From: JAWXCF01 sp034440515
GTDB lineage: Bacteria; Bacteroidota; Bacteroidia; CAILMK01
DNA: 61,831 nt
NCBI GenBank assembly: GCA_034440515.1
Contig: JAWXCF010000046.1
Coordinates: 1 to 61,831 of the forward strand
Reading direction: 5' to 3'
Shown piece after piece: positions 19,614 to 27,290 of this stretch; position 1 is the stretch's first letter, and the number at the start of each line of letters is the position of its first letter. Position numbers and translations under genes: made by a program. Under the pieces are notes generated by a model. That model saw nothing but the letters and a program-made list of their open reading frames with translations, did not search any database and was not told the origin of the DNA.

Positions 19614-20010
19614 TAATTGTAATATTAGTCGGATCGTTAATTATTTGTAAAAACTGAAACTGTTTTATTTTGCTAATAGTCTTAATTATTTGCTCAATAT
19701 CTTCGTGTTTATCTTCGTTATATACCAGCAATAAATTGCTAATATTCTTGTAAAGGCTGTTTACATATCCTATAGTTTGTAGGTTGCTAATTAGAATTAA
19801 CTTGCTAAAACTATAATCTGCCTCTAAAACATCAACTTGACAAACATTTTTTTTCAGGTTTAATTCCATACGATTTTCAATAAAACGAAAGCTTATATCT
19901 AAGCATTGTCCTATGAAAAAAGCCGTTCTGTAATTTGGTGTATTAGCTACTAATCCTATTGCCCTGAATGGATTAAAGTCGTCAATTTTGAGTTTCTTAA
20001 CTTTAGGCAA
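19603..20010 (-). CDS. IPExxxVDY-like family protein
   Basis: Small protein of unknown function typically encoded directly upstream of pyk in Bacteroidota. I recognise the family layout from KKLKIDDFNPFRAIGL at the N-terminus and an ISNLQTIGYV segment in the middle; the naming motif itself is not conserved here. A longer frame begins at a GTG (20040), but that segment contains promoter-like TTTG boxes; the TTG at 20010 gives the expected family start (PKVKKLKIDDF), so it is preferred. About 135 aa. Divergent from acpP; overlaps pyk by 11 nt. Confidence 0.6.
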   Translation of the reverse strand: MPKVKKLKIDDFNPFRAIGLVANTPNYRTAFFIGQCLDISFRFIENRMELNLKKNVCQVDVLEADYSFSKLILISNLQTIGYVNSLYKNISNLLLVYNEDKHEDIEQIIKTISKIKQFQFLQIINDPTNITINAK

Positions 20011-20115
20011 AGCAAATTGTAATCGTGCCCAAAATAACACAATAAATACATAAAATTGAAAATTAATCTATTTAAAAATAAATGTTATTATTTGGAATAT
20101 AGATACTAAAGTTTG

Positions 20116-20123
20116 TTAATTTG
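20116..20123 (+). promoter_or_regulatory. Candidate promoter -7 box for acpP-fabF
   Basis: TTAATTTG, seven of eight matches to TAnnTTTG, 26 nt before the acpP ATG; a TTTG-containing stretch lies about 20 bases upstream. Confidence 0.4.
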
Positions 20124-20149
20124 CCCAGTTAAAAATAAAGTTTTAGAAT

Positions 20150-20392
20150 ATGTCTGAAATCGCAACAAAAGTTAAAAACATCATAGTTGAAAAACTAGGA
20201 GTAGATGAAAAAGAAGTAACACCTGAAGCAAGCTTCACCAATGACTTGGGAGCTGACTCACTTGATACTGTAGAGCTAATTATGGAATTAGAGAAAGAAT
20301 TCAATGTTTCAATCCCTGATGAGCAGGCTGAGAACATCACTACAGTTGGTCAGGCTGTAAGCTATTTAGAGGAACAATTAGGTAGCAAATAA
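20150..20392 (+). CDS. acpP: Acyl carrier protein
   Basis: Carries growing fatty-acyl chains on a 4'-phosphopantetheine arm attached to Ser37 in GADSLDTVEL, the universal motif. 80 aa, acidic, four-helix fold. First gene of acpP-fabF-rnc, the classic arrangement; fabF begins 15 nt downstream. A candidate promoter box sits 26 nt upstream. Confidence 0.97.
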   Translation: MSEIATKVKNIIVEKLGVDEKEVTPEASFTNDLGADSLDTVELIMELEKEFNVSIPDEQAENITTVGQAVSYLEEQLGSK

Positions 20393-20407
20393 AAAAAAAT
20401 TACCGAA

Positions 20408-21661
20408 ATGATGCTGAAAAGAGTAGTAGTTACAGGATTAGGTGCCCTTACACCATTAGGTAACACACCTGATGAATATTGGAATGCATTAAAAGCAGGA
20501 AAGAGCGGCACAACTCCAATTACGAAATTTGATGCCTCTAAGTTTAAGACACGTTTCGCCTGTGAGGTGAAGAATTTTCACGTAGAAGATTTTCTAGATA
20601 GAAAGGAAGCCAAACGTATGGATCCATTTACCCAGTATGCTGTGGTAACTGCGGATCAAGCAATGGTGGACAGTGGTTTAGAAAGCGATAAGTTAGACAA
20701 AAATCGTTGTGGTGTAATCTGGGGGTCTGGTATAGGTGGTTTAAGAACTTTTCTAGATGAGGTTTCAGATTACACTCGTGGCGATGGTACACCTAGGTTT
20801 AACCCATTCTTTATACCTAAAATGATTATAGATTTAGCCCCAGGGCATATTTCTATTAAACACGGATTTAGGGGGGTTAATTATGCTACTGTATCTGCCT
20901 GTGCTTCTGCTGCAAACGCCATAGCCGAGGCAACTAACTATATAAGATACGGTAAGTGCGATGTAGTAATAACGGGGGGGAGTGAGGCTGTAATTAATGA
21001 GGCTGCCGTTGGTGGATTTAATGCTATGCAAGCATTAAGCACAAGAAACGATAGCCCAGAAACAGCATCTAGACCGTTTGATAAAGATAGAGATGGATTT
21101 GTATTAGGTGAAGGAGCAGCTGCCCTAATTCTAGAAGAGTATGAGCACGCTTTAAAAAGAGGTGCAAGGATATATGCAGAAGTACTAGGTTCTGGTATGT
21201 CTGCTGATGCCTATCACATTACGGCTCCACATCCTGATGGAATTGGTGCACAATTGGTTATGAAAAATGCAGTCGAAGATGCTAACATACAATTGTCAGA
21301 CATTGATTACATCAATGTTCACGGTACAAGTACACCATTAGGTGATGTAAGTGAGTTAATTGCTATTCAAAAGGTATTTGGTGAAAATGCAAACAATTTG
21401 AACATCAGTTCAACCAAAAGTATGACGGGGCATTTACTTGGTGCAGCTGGTGCTATAGAGGCTTTAGCTTGTATATTCACTTTGCAACACGGCATAATAC
21501 CACCTACCATCAACCACTTTACAGATGATCCTGCTATTAGCTCTGAATTAAATTTAACATTCAATACTGCAGCCCATAGAGATGTTAACGTAGCGATGAG
21601 TAACACTTTTGGTTTCGGGGGTCATAATGTATCTCTAGTCTTTAAGAAATTTATTAGCTAA
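20408..21661 (+). CDS. fabF: 3-oxoacyl-[acyl-carrier-protein] synthase II
   Basis: Condensing enzyme extending acyl-ACP with malonyl-ACP in fatty acid synthesis. The Cys-His-His triad is complete: Cys165 (TVSACASAAN), His305 (NVHGTSTPLGD) and His342 (SMTGHLLGA). 417 aa, normal length. Two adjacent ATGs (20408, 20411) could start it. It follows acpP by 15 nt, and the rnc reading frame opens at its stop. Confidence 0.97.
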   Translation: MMLKRVVVTGLGALTPLGNTPDEYWNALKAGKSGTTPITKFDASKFKTRFACEVKNFHVEDFLDRKEAKRMDPFTQYAVVTADQAMVDSGLESDKLDKNRCGVIWGSGIGGLRTFLDEVSDYTRGDGTPRFNPFFIPKMIIDLAPGHISIKHGFRGVNYATVSACASAANAIAEATNYIRYGKCDVVITGGSEAVINEAAVGGFNAMQALSTRNDSPETASRPFDKDRDGFVLGEGAAALILEEYEHALKRGARIYAEVLGSGMSADAYHITAPHPDGIGAQLVMKNAVEDANIQLSDIDYINVHGTSTPLGDVSELIAIQKVFGENANNLNISSTKSMTGHLLGAAGAIEALACIFTLQHGIIPPTINHFTDDPAISSELNLTFNTAAHRDVNVAMSNTFGFGGHNVSLVFKKFIS

Positions 21662-21720
21662 TAAATAGTATCAAACCTCTAATTCTTGAAAGTAAGGCTA
21701 ATAGAACCTTAGCTAAAGAT

Positions 21721-22404
21721 TTGAAGGCAATAATCGGATATATACCGTCCAACATAAAATATTATGTATTGGCGCTGACCCATAGGTCGTCACTTTCTCC
21801 ACAAGAGAATCAGCATAATAGCAATGAAAGACTTGAATATTTAGGTGACTCTATACTGAGTATGATTGTTGCAGAGTATTTGTATGAACATTATCCTACT
21901 GAATCAGAAGGTTTTTTGAGTCAAATGCGTGCTAGGATTGTAAATAGACAAACCTTTAATAAGATAGGTAAAGATTTGAATTTGATACAATTAATGCATT
22001 CAGTTCAACATCTTAGAATAAATGTAGATGAATCACCAACTGTATTGGGAAATACATTTGAAGCCCTAGTTGGAGCAATGTATTTAGACAAAGGTCATAA
22101 ATTCACTCAAAAATTCATTAGAAAGAAAATCCTAACTAAATATCTTGATACTAAAGCATTTGAAACTGATGATCCTAATACTAAAAGCCAACTAATAGAG
22201 TGGGCACAGAAGAATAATTCTATTGTCAAATTTGTATTAGAGAAAACTACAAATCAAAACAAGCGACTAAAGTTTCACATTGCCGTAAAAATAAACGAGG
22301 AAATTGTCGGTAAAGGCGAAGGGTATAAAAAGAAAATAGCAGAACAATTAGCTGCTAAAGACGCCCTGTTAAAGCTAAATATTACCCCTGCAGATAAAAT
22401 ATAG
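21721..22404 (+). CDS. rnc: Ribonuclease III (start uncertain)
   Basis: Double-strand-specific endoribonuclease for rRNA and mRNA processing. The catalytic signature NERLEYLGDS is at residues 35-44 counted from TTG 21721; a second acidic patch (NTFEALVGAMYLDKG) and a C-terminal double-stranded-RNA-binding domain (AEQLAAKDALLKL) follow. TTG is the first ordinary start codon, but the frame is open back to the fabF stop, and the upstream codons (about 20, including ESKANRTLAKD) resemble the usual RNase III N-terminus, so a rare start such as ATT at 21682 is possible. Its 3' end overlaps the convergent thiF by 23 nt. Confidence 0.92.
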   Translation: MKAIIGYIPSNIKYYVLALTHRSSLSPQENQHNSNERLEYLGDSILSMIVAEYLYEHYPTESEGFLSQMRARIVNRQTFNKIGKDLNLIQLMHSVQHLRINVDESPTVLGNTFEALVGAMYLDKGHKFTQKFIRKKILTKYLDTKAFETDDPNTKSQLIEWAQKNNSIVKFVLEKTTNQNKRLKFHIAVKINEEIVGKGEGYKKKIAEQLAAKDALLKLNITPADKI

Positions 22405-23380
22405 TTGCAACAGGAAATTTTGTCTTGATTCGCTTTGCAATTATCCTACTGCGTTTACCACCAGCACAAGTAAACACATAAATCTCATTATCCATTGGTG
22501 TAAACTCTTCCAAGTAATAAGTTACATCTATAGCCAAATCATCTAGGTCAAAAAGTATATACTCATTTAATTCAGCTGATGATATGCCTAATTCCCTTTC
22601 ATTATGATTAAGCGACCATAAATTGCCTACTTCTATAACGTAGGTTTCTAAATTTTGCGGTAAAACTCTCTTTACCAGAAATTTATGTATGCTAAGATTA
22701 AGTAAATCAAGATTTAGAAACTGGACTCGTAAGTTGGTTTTATTTGTTATCTCAAGTAGTAATTCATTGGCTACAATGGAACTTACTATACTGCAACTAG
22801 CACCTAACGCACCAACAGTATCGCAATTTTCGTGAAATTGCAATTCAGGTTGTTCTGGAAATACACATCTATAGGTATGCGTATTGCCTTTAGATTCTAG
22901 TAAATTATAAAAGGCAATTTGAGCATTCCAAGCCTGAATTGAACTACTAATCCAAGGTTTGTTTTCACTGACGCAAGCATCATTAATCAGGTAGCGAGTT
23001 TCGTAGTTATCTGTAGCGTCAACTATGTAGTCATATGGTGCAATTATATCTCTTACATTGTACTTAGTTATCTTTTGTACTAATGCCTCAATTTGGTTTT
23101 CATCTTCATATATATTACCGAGGTGTTCTTTTGCAACTTGTACTTTGTATTTCCCAAGGTCAGATTTAGAGTATAATAACTGTCTATTTAGGTTGGTAGC
23201 AGTAACAACATCGTAGTCTATTAAAGCTAATTTTACCAAACCTGCCCTTATTAGAAGCTGTGCAATGTGGGCACCCAGTCCACCTAGCCCAATAATGAGC
23301 ACATTTGCATTTGCTATTTTATCTTGACCAATATGACCAATTTCATTCAGCAAAATTTGTCTAGAAAAGTAAGCTTGCAT
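22382..23380 (-). CDS. thiF: ThiF/MoeB-type adenylyltransferase with C-terminal rhodanese-like domain
   Basis: E1-like enzyme that adenylates the C-terminal Gly-Gly of ThiS and helps form the ThiS thiocarboxylate. The nucleotide loop GLGGLG is at residues 31-36, NLNRQ follows, then DATDNYETR. The C-terminal rhodanese-like domain has Cys305 in TCAGGKRS and stops right after FYLQG. The first of the four zinc cysteines found in MoeB/ThiF is replaced (HTYRC instead of CYRC), and no second CxxC is visible. The ATG at 23380 (MQAYFSRQILL) is preferred over the ATG at 23422. Last gene of the thiamine operon. Confidence 0.85.
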   Translation of the reverse strand: MQAYFSRQILLNEIGHIGQDKIANANVLIIGLGGLGAHIAQLLIRAGLVKLALIDYDVVTATNLNRQLLYSKSDLGKYKVQVAKEHLGNIYEDENQIEALVQKITKYNVRDIIAPYDYIVDATDNYETRYLINDACVSENKPWISSSIQAWNAQIAFYNLLESKGNTHTYRCVFPEQPELQFHENCDTVGALGASCSIVSSIVANELLLEITNKTNLRVQFLNLDLLNLSIHKFLVKRVLPQNLETYVIEVGNLWSLNHNERELGISSAELNEYILFDLDDLAIDVTYYLEEFTPMDNEIYVFTCAGGKRSRIIAKRIKTKFPVATIFYLQG

Positions 23381-23385
23381 TAGGA

Positions 23386-24510
23386 CTAATTTATGTGAAA
23401 TATTTGATCCCAATCTTTCCAAACGGGTTCATAACCTGCAATTGTCAACATATCATATATTTCCTGAACTGATCTATCATCGTCTATTTCAAATTGTTCT
23501 AGCTCTTGCTCTAACAATGTGTAACCCCCAGGATTGGTTTTGCTGCCTGCACTCATACTAGTTATGCCGAGTTTAAAAATATTGTCTCTAAATTTTTTGG
23601 CCTCTCTCGTAGATATACTTAATTCTAAATTTATGTCTAAAAGTCTGTAAGTCGCAATAAGTTGCGCTAATTGTACATCAGTCATAAATTTATTTTCATC
23701 GTGTTTCACTCCGACAGCAGGTCGTAACCTAGGGAAGCTGATGCTAAATTTTACACAAGGAAACTTTTGCCTTAGATATAAAAAGTGAAGTGCGCAATGA
23801 ATACTATCTACCCGCCAATCGTCTAAGCCTAATAATGCTCCCAACCCAATTTTATGAATTCCTGCTTCACCAAGTCTATCAGCAGTTTCTAATCTATATT
23901 GATAGTTGCTTTTTTTACCCTTTGTGTGATATTCTTTGTATGTGTTTCTATTGTAGGTTTCTTGATATACTAATACAGTGTGAACACCAGATGCAACCAA
24001 TAATTTATATTCATCAGTATCTAAGGGTTGAATTTCAATGGCTATTTGACTAAAATAAGGCTGCAAAAGCTTTACTGCGTTGGCTATATAGTTTGTACCT
24101 ACAGTTTTGTTTGCCTCACCAGTTACTAATAGTATGTGGTCAAAGCCTTGCAATTTTAGGAATTCTGCTTCTTGTATTATTTCTGAATCAGTTAGTGTTT
24201 TTCTTTGAATTTTATGGTCAAAACTAAAACCACAATAGGTGCAAATATTTTGGCATTCATTACTTAAATACATTGGAGCATACAGTTGTACTGTCCTGCC
24301 AAATCGCTGTATAGTTTTTTGGTTGGCCGCAGCAGCTAAATTATTTATAAATTGTTCTCCGCTAGCACTTATCAAGTTAGCAAAGTCTTGAATGGAATGT
24401 TTGCCAGTTATATTTAAACTTGTTTCTACATCGTGTCGGGAAACATTATGTACATAGTCTTCCCAATATGCCCAACTATTCTTTGATATTATATCGTTTA
24501 AATTGATCAT
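23386..24510 (-). CDS. thiH: 2-iminoacetate synthase (radical SAM)
   Basis: Cleaves tyrosine to dehydroglycine for thiazole formation. The radical-SAM cluster motif CxxxCxxC is Cys86, Cys90, Cys93 (ECQNICTYCGF); the BATS-type C-terminal domain follows (SAGSKTNPGGY). 374 aa. Choosing ThiH rather than the oxidase ThiO means the pathway depends on SAM and an iron-sulfur cluster, as in enterobacteria. Its start touches the thiG stop (one base shared), indicating coupling. Confidence 0.95.
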   Translation of the reverse strand: MINLNDIISKNSWAYWEDYVHNVSRHDVETSLNITGKHSIQDFANLISASGEQFINNLAAAANQKTIQRFGRTVQLYAPMYLSNECQNICTYCGFSFDHKIQRKTLTDSEIIQEAEFLKLQGFDHILLVTGEANKTVGTNYIANAVKLLQPYFSQIAIEIQPLDTDEYKLLVASGVHTVLVYQETYNRNTYKEYHTKGKKSNYQYRLETADRLGEAGIHKIGLGALLGLDDWRVDSIHCALHFLYLRQKFPCVKFSISFPRLRPAVGVKHDENKFMTDVQLAQLIATYRLLDINLELSISTREAKKFRDNIFKLGITSMSAGSKTNPGGYTLLEQELEQFEIDDDRSVQEIYDMLTIAGYEPVWKDWDQIFHIN

Positions 24511-25286
24511 TACATTAAGAATTCTGTAAGTGGGCTAGATGCTTGTGCATTAGAATAACTAATGGCTGGACCAGCGGAGTTAGCAATAAAACCAGCTTTG
24601 ACTGCCATATCAAATGCTTTTCCCATTTCTATTGGATCATTTGCTGTTGCAACAGCAGTATTTACTAAAACTGCACTTGCTCCTATTTCCATTGCTTCTG
24701 TAGCGTGGCTTGGTTTACCGATACCTGCATCTATAATAACAGGGATATTAGATTGCTCAATTATGATGGCAATCATATCACGCATTTGCATACCCTTATT
24801 GCTACCAATAGGTGAAGCTAAGGGCATAACTACAGCACAGCCACAATTCTCCAAGCGTTTACAAAGTGGCGGGTCTGCGTGTACATATGGCAACACCACA
24901 AAACCTTTTTTAACTAATTCTTCAGCAGCTATTAGTGTTTCAATTGGGTCAGGTAATAAATAGTTTTGGTCTGGGTGTATTTCCAGCTTTATCCAATTGG
25001 TTTGTAAGGCCTGCCTTGCCAACTCTGCAGCCAGTACGGCTTCTTTTGCAGTTCTTGCTCCAGATGTGTTGGGCAATAGCTTTACACCTGCCCTAACTAG
25101 GGGAGCTATCAAATGGTCGCTAGTTATAGCATCTTGTTGTGTTACTATTCGCTTTAAGGCTATAGTTACCATTTCGCTACCACTTGCTAGCACAGATGCA
25201 ATCATCAATTCTGCTGAGGCATATTTGCCAGAGCCTAAAATGAGTCTATTATGAAATGTATGGTCGGCTATTATTAATGGGTGCAT
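24510..25286 (-). CDS. thiG: Thiazole synthase
   Basis: Condenses deoxyxylulose-5-phosphate, dehydroglycine and ThiS-thiocarboxylate sulfur into the thiazole phosphate. TIM-barrel protein, 258 aa, with RLILGSGKYAS at the N-terminus, a Lys in MVTIALKRI, NTSGARTAKEAV, and the phosphate-binding DAGIGKPSHA and ASAVLVNTAVA. One base overlaps thiH; thiE ends 2 nt upstream. Confidence 0.95.
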   Translation of the reverse strand: MHPLIIADHTFHNRLILGSGKYASAELMIASVLASGSEMVTIALKRIVTQQDAITSDHLIAPLVRAGVKLLPNTSGARTAKEAVLAAELARQALQTNWIKLEIHPDQNYLLPDPIETLIAAEELVKKGFVVLPYVHADPPLCKRLENCGCAVVMPLASPIGSNKGMQMRDMIAIIIEQSNIPVIIDAGIGKPSHATEAMEIGASAVLVNTAVATANDPIEMGKAFDMAVKAGFIANSAGPAISYSNAQASSPLTEFLM

Positions 25287-25288
25287 TT

Positions 25289-25927
25289 TTATTTTGTAAT
25301 TTGGTTTAATAGGTCTAAATATTCTTTTATTCTAAAGCTAACATCAGCAGATTGGCTAATGTCACCACTTACAGCAACACCAACATTAAATTTTTCTTTT
25401 ATCTGCCTAACATCAGTTAAATTGATACCACCTATTACATAGACATCTAATTGTTTATTGCAGTAGGCGATTAGTTCTTCCAGTTGAACTGGGCTTAAGG
25501 TATCAACTAAATTTTTTTTGGTTTGCGTATATTTATAGGGACCAATGCCGGCATACTCAAATAGGCTTAAATCTGTTTGCTTGGCATTCGCCATACTATT
25601 AATTGTAATTCCCTTTATCATATTAGCTTCAGCTAATTGTTGCCTTTGTGTTTTGCTTAATGCTTCATAATCAAGCTGTCCCAAATGAATCCCGTCTGCA
25701 TTTAGTGATAGGGCAATTTCTAAATGATCATTAACTATAATTAGTTGAGCATCATCTAATTTATCTTTTAAATAAAGATAAGAGTCTGAAAATTCATTTA
25801 AATCGACACCCTTCATTCGCAATTGAATTAAGAATTCATTTGCTTGATATTCAATAATATTAGCTAATTTTTTGACTGCTTCAAAACTAGACTCAGAAAT
25901 GATGTAGTAGAATTTTGGAAGTTTCAA
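25289..25927 (-). CDS. thiE: Thiamine-phosphate synthase (canonical copy)
   Basis: Joins HMP-pyrophosphate to thiazole phosphate. The family motifs are intact: LIQLRMK near residue 35, IVNDHLEIAL, DGIHLGQLD, the pyrophosphate loop GIGPYKYTQTKK, VIGGINLTDV and GVAVSGDI. 212 aa. This copy has the HLGQ signature, unlike the second related gene at 26.7-27.3 kb, so I assign it the synthase role. It overlaps thiD by 4 nt. Confidence 0.88.
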   Translation of the reverse strand: MKLPKFYYIISESSFEAVKKLANIIEYQANEFLIQLRMKGVDLNEFSDSYLYLKDKLDDAQLIIVNDHLEIALSLNADGIHLGQLDYEALSKTQRQQLAEANMIKGITINSMANAKQTDLSLFEYAGIGPYKYTQTKKNLVDTLSPVQLEELIAYCNKQLDVYVIGGINLTDVRQIKEKFNVGVAVSGDISQSADVSFRIKEYLDLLNQITK

Positions 25928-26688
25928 TTACAATCCTCCTCTTTTTCTTCATTTATTCCTTCCCAACCGTATCGCTTGTATTGTCTGGTAATCTTTTGAG
26001 CAAAATTCAAATATTTATACATTTCATCGGTCTTTGTTAGTCTATAAGTAAATGATGATGAGTAAATACAACCGGAACCGTGCCTGTCACCGCAAGGACC
26101 TACAAATTTGCTAAACTCAATTTCCGATAAGTTTGAATCTATAGCCGCATCGCAAAATGTGATATCATTATCTTCATAAATGTTGTCAAATGCATTATAT
26201 CCTTTAACAATACACACTAATTTAAATTCAGCTGATATATAAGACCTTATTATTTCCCATTCGCTTATATTAGGAGTTATATAGTCAACCTTTGCCAAAA
26301 CATTAGGCAAGTACGATAGATCATCGAAAGTATTTAGTCCTGATGATGTCACTATAATAGGATCCCAAACTATGGTTATTAATTCATCTTTTGATCGAAT
26401 ATATTCCAATACTGAATCAAGAGTACTTAAGTCTTTAAACATTCCAATCTTAATGAAGGGGTAGTGAATTTCTTTTGTCAGGCAATCATATTGCTGAATA
26501 ATATCTTCTTCGCTGACAGGTATAATCTTAACACATTCTTCTTCATTCTGAATAGTGTAACAAGACAAAATACTTTCACCCACCACGTTCAACAAATGCC
26601 AGAGTCTAAGGTCTGCAGTAATACCTGCGCCTCCACTTGGGTCGTGCCCAGCAATAGTTAAAAGTCGCTGTTTCCTAAATCTTTGCAT
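25924..26688 (-). CDS. thiD: Hydroxymethylpyrimidine/phosphomethylpyrimidine kinase
   Basis: Phosphorylates HMP and HMP-P in thiamine synthesis; ribokinase-fold enzyme. Substrate-binding SIAGHDPSGGAG-like motif is present near residues 11-20 (TIAGHDPSGGAG), and the C-terminal anion hole is GDRHGSGC. The sequence between them is more diverged than in most ThiD proteins. 254 aa. Its first 31 nt overlap the end of the upstream ThiE/TenI-like gene; the ATG at 26688 is needed to keep the first strand, so the overlap seems real. Confidence 0.88.
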   Translation of the reverse strand: MQRFRKQRLLTIAGHDPSGGAGITADLRLWHLLNVVGESILSCYTIQNEEECVKIIPVSEEDIIQQYDCLTKEIHYPFIKIGMFKDLSTLDSVLEYIRSKDELITIVWDPIIVTSSGLNTFDDLSYLPNVLAKVDYITPNISEWEIIRSYISAEFKLVCIVKGYNAFDNIYEDNDITFCDAAIDSNLSEIEFSKFVGPCGDRHGSGCIYSSSFTYRLTKTDEMYKYLNFAQKITRQYKRYGWEGINEEKEEDCN

Positions 26689-27290
26689 TTTTTCTTAATT
26701 TCTTTAAATGCTTTAATAGGATCTTCAGTTAACCATATTGCACCAAGTAGAGCCACCCCTTTAAACCCTGCTTCACTTGATGGTTCAATTTTATCTAACT
26801 CTATTCCGCCTAAGGCGAATGCCTTTACTTTGCTACTTTTCAGTACATCATATAGTTTTCTAAGGCTTACTTTGTTTACAGAGTTCTCTTTAGATATACT
26901 TTTAAATACCGGACTAAAAAATACGTAAGTGTAGAATTTATTGCTCGATTTAAGTGATGCCAATTCGTGGAAGGAGGTACTCAAACTGAATTTTGCTCCG
27001 AAAAATTTCAAAAGTTTAAGGTAAAGTAAAAAGCCGCTTTTTCTAGCTCGGTCATTCTCAGTAAAGTGATACCCTTTGCACTTAAACCTTGTAACTAAGT
27101 TGTGATGTTGATGCAAAACAAGCCTTTTCCGAAAGCTCTTATGTATTTGGCTTAACCAATCATACATTTCCTTTTCAGTTTTATCTGGTTTTCTTACGTG
27201 CAATACTTTCAATCCATCTTTAAATAGCTGATTGATTACACTAAATTCATTTTGCGGGTCATTTTTTTCAGTTACAACTACAACTTTCAT
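26658..27290 (-). CDS. ThiE/TenI-like protein (divergent second copy)
   Basis: TIM-barrel protein of the thiamine-phosphate synthase/TenI family, 210 aa. LHVRKPDKTE near residue 30 and FALGGIELDKI near residue 155 fit the family, but the ThiE catalytic landmarks are changed: the HLGQ position reads GYHFTEND and the phosphate loop reads FFSPVFKSISKE. TenI proteins (thiazole tautomerases) differ from ThiE in the same way, so a TenI-like or other non-synthase role is plausible. Lies between thiC and thiD, sharing one base with thiC. Confidence 0.7.
   Translation of the reverse strand: MKVVVVTEKNDPQNEFSVINQLFKDGLKVLHVRKPDKTEKEMYDWLSQIHKSFRKRLVLHQHHNLVTRFKCKGYHFTENDRARKSGFLLYLKLLKFFGAKFSLSTSFHELASLKSSNKFYTYVFFSPVFKSISKENSVNKVSLRKLYDVLKSSKVKAFALGGIELDKIEPSSEAGFKGVALLGAIWLTEDPIKAFKEIKKKCKDLGNSDF

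Noticed and set aside
22382..23380. Molybdopterin-synthase adenylyltransferase MoeB
   Set aside because: Sequence alone fits MoeB too, but location at the end of a thiamine operon with thiS makes ThiF the better name.
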